Below, one piece after another: positions 1 through 5,429 of a stretch of 7,523 nucleotides of DNA. A program made the position numbers and the translations under genes. The DNA is from Deltaproteobacteria bacterium. GTDB taxonomy: Bacteria > Desulfobacterota > BSN033 > UBA1163. The notes under the pieces are model-generated. The model was not told the origin of the DNA. It worked only from the letters and a program-made list of their open reading frames with translations, and did no database searches. The first letter of the stretch is position 1. Every line of letters begins with the position of its first letter. The DNA lies in NCBI GenBank assembly GCA_016875255.1, contig VGRU01000182.1, positions 1-7,523 of the forward strand. The letters are read 5' to 3'.

Positions 1-136
1 CAGTGAAAGCGGGATCAGGAGTTCACAGGATGTAAGACTTCTCAGAGAGGCAGGGGCGGATGGGATTCTGGTGGGAGAGATCTTAATGCGAAGCTCTGAC
101 CCCGCTTCAAAAATAAAGGAGCTTCTCAAGGGATGA
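1..136 (+). CDS. trpC: Indole-3-glycerol phosphate synthase, C-terminal fragment
   Basis: The window opens inside this gene; the reading frame starts at base 2 and ends with TGA at 134-136, leaving 44 codons. The enzyme closes the ring of carboxyphenylamino-deoxyribulose phosphate to indole-3-glycerol phosphate in cytoplasmic tryptophan synthesis. The fragment carries the last strand-helix units of the TIM barrel: SESGI near its start (the S-E-S-G phosphate-binding loop), then [17 protein letters not shown], which fits the family's closing 'D..L.GE.LM...DP' pattern, and a final helix KIKELLKG. Its place directly ahead of trpF is the normal trp order. The N-terminal two-thirds, including the catalytic lysines, lies outside the window. 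Identification is firm for a fragment this short because motif and neighbour agree. Confidence 0.9.
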   Translation, partial: SESGIRSSQDVRLLREAGADGILVGEILMRSSDPASKIKELLKG

Positions 137-147
137 CCACCCCACCC

Positions 148-309
148 ATCCCTCCCCCCTCGGGAGACTGGGTCGCAATCCGTTCATGGTTCGAGAACCT
201 CACCACGAACGAATTACGGTATCTTAAAAATCAATCACTTAGCCGTTCGTCCTGAGCGTGTCGAAGGGCAAATGGCTAATTACGACACAGTCTCCGGAGG
301 GTGGGAGAT
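148..309. repeat. Nested inverted pair of REP-like palindromes between trpC and trpF
   Basis: The 188-nt gap between trpC and trpF is almost filled by one large imperfect inverted repeat. Outer arms 161-179 and 279-297 match at 16 of 19 positions and the similarity runs on weakly to 148 and 309. Inner arms 180-211 and 244-275 match at about 21 of 32. Each inner arm is itself a small palindrome: CGTTCATGGT (181-190) opposes ACCACGAACG (202-211) with one mismatch. The right unit contains GTTCGTCCTGAGCGTGTCGA, which I recognise as a widespread REP-type intergenic repeat of environmental bacteria. An AT-rich loop (212-243) separates the units. The layout resembles a BIME (paired REPs). The outer right arm ends just before the trpF ribosome binding site, so an RNA hairpin here could affect trpF translation or message stability; that effect is inference. 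Confidence 0.75.
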
Positions 310-324
310 TGGAGGGAGGAGAAG

Positions 325-960
325 ATGACCTGGATTAAGATCTGCGGGATCACCAACATAGAAGATGCCCGGCAGGCGGCTTCGATTGGAGTCGATGCAC
401 TGGGCTTTATCTTCGCTCCCAGCCTGAGAAGGGTTGAACCTGAAGTTGTTAAAAAGATCATTCTGGCCCTTCCGAAGACTCTATTGAAAGTGGGGGTTTT
501 TGTGGGTGAGGAGTCGAAAGAGGTCCTGCGAATTGCTGAATATTGCAGCCTCAACGCCCTTCAATTTCATGGGAATGAGTCCCCTGAATATTGCCGGAAA
601 TTCGTCTATCCAATATTCAAGGCTATTCATGTAAAGGATTTAGAGAGCCTGAAAGATATGGAAAAATATCGTGATGTTTACATCATTCTGGACACCTACA
701 GTCCTTCACAAGCAGGTGGAACAGGAATATCTTTCCCTTGGGAGATTGCATTAAAGGCAAAAGAAAAAAGGAACTTCATTCTCTCAGGAGGATTAACGCC
801 ATCCAATGTGGGAGAGGCGATTAAGACCATAAAGCCATGGGGGGTGGATGTCTGCTCAGGTGTGGAGGTGACTCCGGGGAAGAAAGATCTATTAAAAATG
901 AAGGAATTTATTACTACAGCGACACTTAGGGAAATAACCTCGTATCACCAACAGAAATAA
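325..960 (+). CDS. trpF: Phosphoribosylanthranilate isomerase
   Basis: The enzyme catalyses the Amadori rearrangement of N-(5-phosphoribosyl)anthranilate to carboxyphenylamino-deoxyribulose phosphate, the step before TrpC, in the cytoplasm. The product is 211 residues, normal for a monofunctional TIM-barrel TrpF. KICGIT at residues 5-10 places the general base Cys at position 7, and ILDTYSPSQAGGTG (121-134) gives the catalytic acid Asp123 followed by the phosphate-binding glycines. SGGL (154-157) and DVCSGVE (175-181) are the last two barrel loops that hold the substrate phosphate. I start at ATG 325 because MTWIKICGIT is the usual N-terminus and GGAGGGAGGAG (311-321) supplies a strong ribosome binding site; the in-frame ATG at 301 falls within the upstream repeat and adds eight unrelated residues. 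It is separated from trpC and from trpA by repeat-filled gaps, unusual for a trp operon. Confidence 0.97.
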   Translation: MTWIKICGITNIEDARQAASIGVDALGFIFAPSLRRVEPEVVKKIILALPKTLLKVGVFVGEESKEVLRIAEYCSLNALQFHGNESPEYCRKFVYPIFKAIHVKDLESLKDMEKYRDVYIILDTYSPSQAGGTGISFPWEIALKAKEKRNFILSGGLTPSNVGEAIKTIKPWGVDVCSGVEVTPGKKDLLKMKEFITTATLREITSYHQQK

Positions 961-974
961 TATCCACCGCTGGA

Positions 975-1056
975 CGTCATACCTGCGAAAGCAGGTATCC
1001 AGTGTTTTTTTTAAAGCCTCAAAGAAGCCTGGATTCCGGTTTTCACGGGAATGACG
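975..1056. repeat. Inverted pair of 28-nt REP-like units between trpF and trpA
   Basis: Two units face each other: 975-1002 (CGTCATACCTGCGAAAGCAG and on to ATCCAG) and 1029-1056 (CTGGATTCCGG to GGGAATGACG). The reverse complement of the second aligns with the first over all 28 positions with a minority of mismatches. Each is also a small internal palindrome (ACCTGC/GCAGGT in the first). The sequence type, ending in CTGGAT and GAATGACG, is one of the most common REP-type repeats in bacterial genomes, and differs from the family found between trpC and trpF. A T8 run (1005-1012) lies in the loop, so the left unit followed by the T-run could act as a weak Rho-independent terminator after trpF. 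The pair occupies the place where trpB would be expected; no trpB remnant is readable in 961-1098. Confidence 0.85.
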
Positions 1057-1098
1057 AAAAAAGTCGCTGTAGTGTTATAAAGGAGGCCAGAAAAGCGG

Positions 1099-1914
1099 AT
1101 GGGTAGAATCGGCCATACATTTAAAAAATTGAAAAATAAATTTCGGGCGGCTTTGATCCCTTTTATCGTTGCCGGTGATCCGGATATCGATACAACAGAG
1201 GCGCTCCTATTCGAAATGGCCGAAAACGGAGCGGATATGATCGAATTGGGCGTTCCTTTTTCAGATCCGATTACAGATGGCCCCATCATCCGGACTGCCC
1301 ATCAGCGAGCCCTCCAAAGCAGAATCGGTCTAAAAGAGATACTCTGTATAACAGAGAGATTAAGGGACAGGATTCCACCTCTGATCCTGATGACCTACTT
1401 AAACCCTGTTTTAGAATATGGCCTTAGAAATTTTGCAAAGGACTGCAAAGAGAATGGCATCGACGGAGTCATTATCCCTGATCTAACTCCTGAAGAAGCA
1501 ATGAAATGGGTCCGGGAAGCCCGAAGAACCGATTTAGACACTATTTTTCTTATTAACCCGGACAGTCCACTAGAACTTGTGAGATGGGCGAGCCGATCCA
1601 GTCGTGGATTTATTTACTATGCCACGGTGGCTGGTGCCACCGGTATAAGAGAGACTTTGCCAAAAGATATCGAACGGTCTGTCAAGCGAATAAAAGAACA
1701 GAGTCAGAAGCCGGTGGCTGTTGGTTTCGGGATCTCCACCCCGGAGCAGGCAAAAATGATCAGCCGTTTTGCCGATGGAGTTATTATTGGAAGCGCCATT
1801 GTGAAGGTCATCGAGGAGAACCTCAAAAATCCGAATATGGTTAAAAAAGTAGGAGAGTTCGTTGACTCTTTTGCCAGGGCATTAAAAGGGAGTGGAAAGG
1901 ATATTGAATCATGA
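1099..1914 (+). CDS. trpA: Tryptophan synthase alpha chain
   Basis: The alpha subunit splits indole-3-glycerol phosphate into indole and glyceraldehyde 3-phosphate and normally channels indole to TrpB. The 271-residue product is full length. Catalytic Glu49 and Asp60 sit in MIELGVPFSDPITDGP at exactly the E. coli numbers. VGFGISTPEQ and GVIIGSAIVK are the late barrel loops that bind the substrate phosphate. The mobile loop reads TVAGATGIRETLP where most family members have a GVTG core, and IFLINPDSP replaces the commoner APTTP-type loop, so this is a slightly divergent TrpA. AAAGGAGG (1079-1086) precedes the ATG by 12 nt. Its stop overlaps the next start. trpB does not precede it, so either TrpB is encoded elsewhere or this protein works as a stand-alone indole-glycerol phosphate lyase; the intact catalytic pair is compatible with both. 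Confidence 0.96.
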   Translation: MGRIGHTFKKLKNKFRAALIPFIVAGDPDIDTTEALLFEMAENGADMIELGVPFSDPITDGPIIRTAHQRALQSRIGLKEILCITERLRDRIPPLILMTYLNPVLEYGLRNFAKDCKENGIDGVIIPDLTPEEAMKWVREARRTDLDTIFLINPDSPLELVRWASRSSRGFIYYATVAGATGIRETLPKDIERSVKRIKEQSQKPVAVGFGISTPEQAKMISRFADGVIIGSAIVKVIEENLKNPNMVKKVGEFVDSFARALKGSGKDIES

Positions 1915-2564
1915 TCCTATCTTTAGCGACGGTTGGAGGTATTTCATTTGTGCTGGCCTTATCCGGGGCTCTTACACCTGGGCCCCTTTTGACGATCACT
2001 ATTAGTGAGTCAATGAGAAGAGGATTCATCACCGGTCCTTTGCTCATTTTAGGCCATGGGATTTTGGAATTGACCTTGATCGTAGCCATTGTGAATGGGT
2101 TAGGGACTTTTTTAAAGAAAGGTCCTGTCATGGGCACTGTGGCCATCATCGGTGGCCTGGTCCTCCTCTGGATGGGTTGGAAAATGGTTAAAGAGACTAA
2201 AGGGGTTAACCTTTCCCTTAAAGAACGGCCCGTCGAAGGATACAAAACCTTACACCCAATATGGAGTGGCATTCTTGTCAGTCTCTCCAACCCTTACTGG
2301 TCCCTTTGGTGGGCCACTGTGGGGCTGAGCTATATGATGACAGCCATGGAATACGGTTTAATGGGTTTGGTGGTCTTTTTTATTGGCCACATACTGGCTG
2401 ACTTTCTCTGGTTCAGTTTGGTTTCCTATGGGGTTAGTTCTGGTAGGAGGGTCATCAATCATAAGGTATATCAGAAGATAACGATAGGCTGTGGAATTTT
2501 TCTACTCCTATTTGGAGTCTGGTTTCTAATGATCGGGTTCCGATATTTGTTTTTTGGAATTTAA
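1911..2564 (+). CDS. LysE/RhtB-family amino-acid exporter
   Basis: A 217-residue hydrophobic protein of the LysE/RhtB superfamily, whose members export amino acids or their analogues across the inner membrane by proton exchange. Six membrane segments can be read, at about 4-22, 38-64, 73-93, 117-143, 148-172 and 188-210. The family signature GALTPGP lies at residues 19-25 after the first segment, and SNPYW (126-130) matches the conserved Asn-Pro of the fourth segment. The start ATG (1911-1913) overlaps the trpA stop as ATGA, which normally means translational coupling. As the last gene of a trp operon it may export tryptophan, indole or a related compound, but substrate cannot be read from sequence and the family is large. 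At the 3' end it overlaps the convergent response-regulator gene by 39 nt, with no room for a terminator between them. Confidence 0.88.
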   Translation: MILSLATVGGISFVLALSGALTPGPLLTITISESMRRGFITGPLLILGHGILELTLIVAIVNGLGTFLKKGPVMGTVAIIGGLVLLWMGWKMVKETKGVNLSLKERPVEGYKTLHPIWSGILVSLSNPYWSLWWATVGLSYMMTAMEYGLMGLVVFFIGHILADFLWFSLVSYGVSSGRRVINHKVYQKITIGCGIFLLLFGVWFLMIGFRYLFFGI

Positions 2565-2906
2565 AATTTTCTCCACCAAAACCCTCATGCTCGAAAGGTC
2601 TAAGGGTTTTGTCAAAAAGGCATCTGCCCCTGCTTCTCTGAAAAAGAGTTCTCCCACACCGGAGCCAGAGATTATCAAAATCGGTAAGGAAAGATTGTAC
2701 TCCTTTAGGCGCTTTATTAAATCAACTCCATCCAATTTTGGCATCATATAATCGGTAATAATCAGATCATATTTTTTCCCCCTTACCTGTCGAAGGGCTA
2801 CCTCACCGTTTTCAACACAATCCACTTCATACCCATTTAAAAGAAAGAATTTCGATAAAAGATTTCCAATCTCTTTATAATCATCTACGATCAAAATTCT
2901 TTTCAA
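2526..2906 (-). CDS. Single-domain response regulator (CheY-like), TTG start
   Basis: The product is a lone receiver domain of 126 residues with no output domain. RILIVDD (3-9) gives the acidic pair Asp8/Asp9; YDLIITDYMMPKLDG (46-60) gives the phosphoacceptor Asp52; Ser80 in LIISGSG and Lys100 in FLTKP complete the active site. An upstream in-frame ATG (2979-2981) would add 25 residues that resemble no receiver, and it lies inside the -35 box of a good promoter. The TTG at 2904-2906 (minus strand) has GAGG eight bases ahead and puts RILIVDD where receivers usually begin, so I chose it. Such proteins work by protein-protein contact with kinases, flagellar motors or other regulators. No histidine kinase or chemotaxis gene is in view, so the partner is unknown. 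The last 39 nt overlap the exporter gene tail to tail. Confidence 0.9.
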   Translation of the reverse strand: MKRILIVDDYKEIGNLLSKFFLLNGYEVDCVENGEVALRQVRGKKYDLIITDYMMPKLDGVDLIKRLKEYNLSLPILIISGSGVGELFFREAGADAFLTKPLDLSSMRVLVEKILNSKKQISEPDH

Positions 2907-2952
2907 TCTATTAACCTCATTTAATGAAGAGCTTATTGCGTTTACCTTTAAA

Positions 2953-2981
2953 TAAATACAATCATAAGTAGTAAATGTCAA
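2953..2981 (-). promoter_or_regulatory. Sigma-70-type promoter of the response regulator
   Basis: On the minus strand a perfect TTGACA (2976-2981) is followed by 17 nt and TATTTA (2953-2958). The predicted transcript would start near 2946, leaving a leader of about 40 nt before the TTG start codon. The -35 is consensus; the -10 matches only 3 of 6, so strength is uncertain. Confidence 0.6.
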
Positions 2982-3067
2982 GGATAAAATACAACCATAG
3001 GTTTATAGACATTCCAATTGCTAATGTTACAGGATTTTAACGGAAATGAAATTGTTTGGAGCTACTT

Positions 3068-3475
3068 ATGATAAAAACCCATAAGGAAATAGGCGACGAG
3101 ATTAGGAGGATTCGAAAAACTTTAGGGATGTCTCAGATGAAGTTAGCTGAAGGAGTAGGGGTTTCCTTTCAACAGATCCAAAAATATGAGAAAGGCGTGA
3201 ATAAAATTTCCATAGAAATGATTCAGCGAATAGCAAGGGCGTTAGGGATTTCAGTGAACACATTCTTTGAGAAGGAAAAGACCCTTATCGTCTCAGAACC
3301 TCCTGGGAAGTATTACTCCAAAAGAAAAAGTTTAACAGGTGAGACATCTTTGCCGTTGAACTTAGAGGAAACCGCTCTGCTTCAACTTTTCCGAAAGGTT
3401 GAGAACAAGGAAATCAGGGAAGGCCTGATCAAGCAATTGAGAGGGATCATAGAATTAGAAAGCCGGAAGAAATAA
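3068..3475 (+). CDS. XRE-family helix-turn-helix transcriptional regulator
   Basis: A 135-residue DNA-binding protein. Residues 9-66 form a Cro/C1-type HTH: IRRIRKTLGMSQMKLAEGVG is the first part, VSFQQIQKYEKGVNKIS the recognition helix and following turn, then RIARALGISVNTFF. The VSFQQIQKYEKG form is typical of a chromosomal proteobacterial group of XRE proteins with a short helical C-terminal tail. Here the tail (about 99-130) has the helical ETALLQLFRKVENKEIREGL pattern seen in that group, separated by a polar linker (70-97). I start at ATG 3068 because GGAG (3058-3061) lies six bases ahead; a TTG at 3056 is in frame but lacks its own site. It is divergent from the response regulator. No toxin gene adjoins it, so an antitoxin role is not supported. 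Target genes are unknown; autoregulation in the shared 2907-3067 gap is plausible. Confidence 0.88.
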   Translation: MIKTHKEIGDEIRRIRKTLGMSQMKLAEGVGVSFQQIQKYEKGVNKISIEMIQRIARALGISVNTFFEKEKTLIVSEPPGKYYSKRKSLTGETSLPLNLEETALLQLFRKVENKEIREGLIKQLRGIIELESRKK

Positions 3476-3481
3476 TTGTTT

Positions 3482-3523
3482 ACCCCGTTAGAAATAATGG
3501 CCCGCTGGAATTTCTAATGGGGT
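3482..3523. repeat. 14-bp stem-loop after the XRE gene, possible terminator or mobile palindrome
   Basis: CCCCGTTAGAAAT (3483-3495) and ATTTCTAATGGGG (3510-3522) pair over 13 bp with one G-T wobble, and A3482/T3523 adds one more pair. The loop is 14 nt. It begins 6 nt after the XRE stop, which fits a terminator, but only three T's follow the stem before CC, so Rho-independent function is doubtful. GTTTACC occurs directly at both edges (3478-3484 and 3522-3528), giving the look of a small palindromic insertion. A partial further copy of the arm, TTTCTAACCC, occurs near 3591. The rest of the 245-nt gap up to panC holds only the promoter region listed separately. Confidence 0.6.
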
Positions 3524-3602
3524 TTACCAAAATATAATTCCCCTCAATACCTCCTCCCCCGTTGCATATCTCCTGAATTCAATTCCCAATGTTTCTAACC
3601 CG

Positions 3603-3625
3603 AATGAGGATAAATGAGGATAAAT
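3603..3625 (+). repeat. 10-bp tandem repeat just upstream of the panC promoter
   Basis: AATGAGGATA occurs at 3603-3612 and again at 3613-3622, followed by AAT (3623-3625), so 2.3 copies. The period of 10 bp puts each copy on the same DNA face, and the block ends one base before the -35 box. It could be a direct-repeat activator site; this is inference, as a simple slippage duplication would look the same. Confidence 0.5.
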
Positions 3626-3626
3626 C

Positions 3627-3656
3627 TTGACACCAAATAAAAAATATGAGTATTTT
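3627..3656 (+). promoter_or_regulatory. Sigma-70-type promoter for panC
   Basis: A perfect TTGACA (3627-3632) is followed by an 18-nt AT-rich spacer and TATTTT (3651-3656), 4 of 6 bases to consensus. Transcription would begin near 3663, giving a leader of about 58 nt before the panC ATG at 3721. No other equally good promoter is seen between the XRE gene and panC. Confidence 0.6.
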
Positions 3657-3720
3657 AAAATTATGATGATTTAAAAACATTGTAGGGTGGAAAGCGATCT
3701 TTCAAGCTGGAGGAGAAGCG

Positions 3721-4566
3721 ATGCAGGTGATTCGTAAGATAAAAGAGATGCAGGCGAGTTCCGATAGGTTAAGGCGCGAGGGGAAAAGCATAGGATTGGT
3801 TCCCACGATGGGGTACCTTCACGAAGGACACCTTTCGCTGGCCAGAAAGGCAAAGGCTTTATCCGATGCCGTGGTGGTTTCGATCTTTGTCAACCCAACC
3901 CAGTTTGGCCCGGGAGAGGATTTTGAAAAATATCCTCGCGATGAAGAAGAAGACAGAACAAAACTTGAGGCCGAAGGAGTAGACTTTCTTTTGATCCCGG
4001 AGGCGAGGGAGATGTATCCCTCGGGATACCAGACCTATGTTGAAGTGACAGAAGTTGCAAAAGGACTTTGCGGGGATTTCAGGCCGGGGCATTTCAGAGG
4101 TGTTGCCACTGTTGTCACCAAACTTTTTAATATTGTCAAACCCCACTTGGCTGTGTTTGGAGAAAAGGATTACCAACAGCTCCTTGTGATTAAGAGAATG
4201 GTGGAGGATCTTAATTTCGATATTGAAATCATTTCGGGGACTCTTATCAGAGAGGAAGACGGTATTGCGATGAGTTCAAGGAATGCCTACCTTTCTCCTG
4301 AAAATAGGAGAAAGGCTACAATTCTTTATCGATCTCTTAAAGAAGGGAAAACATCTTTTGAATCCGGAGAGAGGCGGACCTTCGCTCTATGTAAAACAGT
4401 TAAAGAAAGCTTGGAGTCGGTGGGTGAGATTTCTATTCAATATGTGGAGATCAGAGATGCTGAAACACTCCAAAGAATTGAGGAGATCAGGAGGCCTGCC
4501 GTGATTGCCCTTGCCGCCATCGTGGGAGGTGTGAGGCTCATCGATAATATTATCCTTGGGAGATAG
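3721..4566 (+). CDS. panC: Pantothenate synthetase (pantoate-beta-alanine ligase)
   Basis: This cytoplasmic enzyme joins pantoate and beta-alanine with ATP, through a pantoyl-adenylate, making the pantothenate needed for coenzyme A. The 281 residues match the usual length. The N-terminal Rossmann domain shows PTMGYLHEGHLSL (28-40) with the nucleotidyl-transferase HxGH motif at 34-37, FVNPTQFGPGEDFEKYPR (56-73) for pantoate binding, GDFRPGHFRGVATVVTKLFN (118-137) and FGEKD (146-150). MSSRN (184-188) is the KMSKS-like loop that holds ATP. The smaller C-terminal domain follows from about 195. GGAGGAG (3709-3715) lies five bases before the ATG. panB and panD are not adjacent. A HAD phosphatase gene follows after 59 nt on the same strand and may be cotranscribed. 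Confidence 0.98.
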   Translation: MQVIRKIKEMQASSDRLRREGKSIGLVPTMGYLHEGHLSLARKAKALSDAVVVSIFVNPTQFGPGEDFEKYPRDEEEDRTKLEAEGVDFLLIPEAREMYPSGYQTYVEVTEVAKGLCGDFRPGHFRGVATVVTKLFNIVKPHLAVFGEKDYQQLLVIKRMVEDLNFDIEIISGTLIREEDGIAMSSRNAYLSPENRRKATILYRSLKEGKTSFESGERRTFALCKTVKESLESVGEISIQYVEIRDAETLQRIEEIRRPAVIALAAIVGGVRLIDNIILGR

Positions 4567-4625
4567 GGATAAAGGAAAACCTTCTTTTCTTCTTGGACAT
4601 CATTCAAACTTGGAAAAATTTTAGT

Positions 4626-5294
4626 ATGCCGGGGGAAATGACCATTCAAAAAGATCACCGATTCAAATTAGTGGTTTTCGATCTGGATGGGACGCTGACG
4701 AAGGAGCGGTCCATCTGGGAGTATATCCATGTCCGGTTGGGGAAGTGGTATGGGTTTGCGGAGGAGTACCAGAAGCAGTTTTTAGCCGGGAAGATTTCTT
4801 ACCAGGAATTCTGTGAGCGCGATGCCGAAGTCTGGAAGGGGATGAAGGTGGAAGAGATGGCGAAGATTGTTCAGACTGTTTCGTTTCATCCTGGAACAGA
4901 CGAGTTGATTTCCCATTTGAAACAGAGAGGCCTTAAACTTTCAATGGTTTCCTCCGGCCTTTCTCTTCTCTCCGATTGGGTCCATCAGAAATTCGGGTTC
5001 GATTATTCTGTCTCCAATGATCTCCTCTATGAAAATGGAGTTTTGAGCGGAAAGGTGAGAATCCAGGTCCATTATGATAAGAAGGCAGAATGGGTGGAGA
5101 AGATTCTAAAACAATTCGGGGCAACACCTGAAGAGGCGATTGCCATCGGCGACAGCAAAGGCGATATCGATATGTTCCAAATGGCGGGGTTTTCAATCGC
5201 TTTCAATTCATCCTGTGGGGAACTCGATCAGGTTGCCACGGTTTGTATCCGGAGCAATAATCTTGTGGATATCATTCCGAAGCTTCCTCTTTAA
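4626..5294 (+). CDS. HAD-IB family phosphatase (SerB-like)
   Basis: A soluble haloacid dehalogenase-superfamily hydrolase of 222 residues. Motif I VVFDLDGTLT gives nucleophile Asp19 and general acid Asp21; motif II is SMVSSG (106-111); a Lys at 152-153 in HYDKKAEWV serves as motif III; motif IV IGDSKGDIDM (174-183) gives Asp176 and Asp180 for magnesium. The helical cap between motifs I and II and the closing GFSIAFNSS resemble phosphoserine phosphatase and related HAD-IB enzymes, but the substrate cannot be fixed. The start is uncertain: ATG 4626 has only a weak GGA 11 bases ahead, ATG 4638 has a G-run too close, and TTG 4593 lies closer to the AAGGA at 4571-4575 but 17 bases away. All choices keep the whole domain. 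It follows panC by 59 nt; no link with pantothenate synthesis is shown. Confidence 0.85.
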   Translation: MPGEMTIQKDHRFKLVVFDLDGTLTKERSIWEYIHVRLGKWYGFAEEYQKQFLAGKISYQEFCERDAEVWKGMKVEEMAKIVQTVSFHPGTDELISHLKQRGLKLSMVSSGLSLLSDWVHQKFGFDYSVSNDLLYENGVLSGKVRIQVHYDKKAEWVEKILKQFGATPEEAIAIGDSKGDIDMFQMAGFSIAFNSSCGELDQVATVCIRSNNLVDIIPKLPL

Positions 5295-5300
5295 AATAAG

Positions 5301-5378
5301 ATGGGGGGATTGGGAGATGGGGAGATCGGGAGACAAAAAATCATAATTCCCAACCTCCCCACCTCCCTATCACCCTAT
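5301..5378. repeat. Purine-rich 78-nt imperfect palindrome between the HAD and PAP2 genes
   Basis: Left arm 5301-5332 is almost all G and A with T (GGGAGATGGGGAGATCGGGA); the right arm 5347-5378 is its near reverse complement, matching at 25 of 32 positions, around a 14-nt A-rich loop. On RNA it would form one long hairpin starting 6 nt after the HAD stop. No T-run follows, so it is not a classical terminator, though it could protect the upstream message or reduce read-through. It shares the 9-mer TCGGGAGAC (5326-5334) with the outer arm of the trpC-trpF repeat (160-168), hinting at one family. Bases 5379-5429 hold only the ribosome binding site of the next gene. Confidence 0.75.
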
Positions 5379-5429
5379 TACCAAGTATCCTTGTAAACTA
5401 AGGCTCAATCGATGAAGACGGAGTGAAAC

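Noticed and set aside
137..324. trp attenuator or T-box leader
   Set aside because: The gap is inside the operon, has no Trp-rich leader peptide or T-box motif, and its secondary structure is explained by REP-like repeats.
1841..2290. A 149-codon open frame on the minus strand inside trpA/exporter
   Set aside because: It is fully antisense to two well-identified genes, has no recognisable domain and no good ribosome binding site; it is a shadow of the codon pattern on the other strand.
2982..3067. A clear promoter for the XRE gene
   Set aside because: TAGACA (3006-3011) is present but no acceptable -10 follows at 16-18 nt, so I do not annotate one.
3068..3475. XRE protein as the antitoxin of a toxin-antitoxin pair
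   Set aside because: No small toxin frame adjoins it on either side, and its sequence fits a chromosomal regulator group.
3859..4176. A 105-codon open frame antisense to panC
   Set aside because: It lies wholly within the conserved core of panC, and its translation is low-complexity and unrecognisable.
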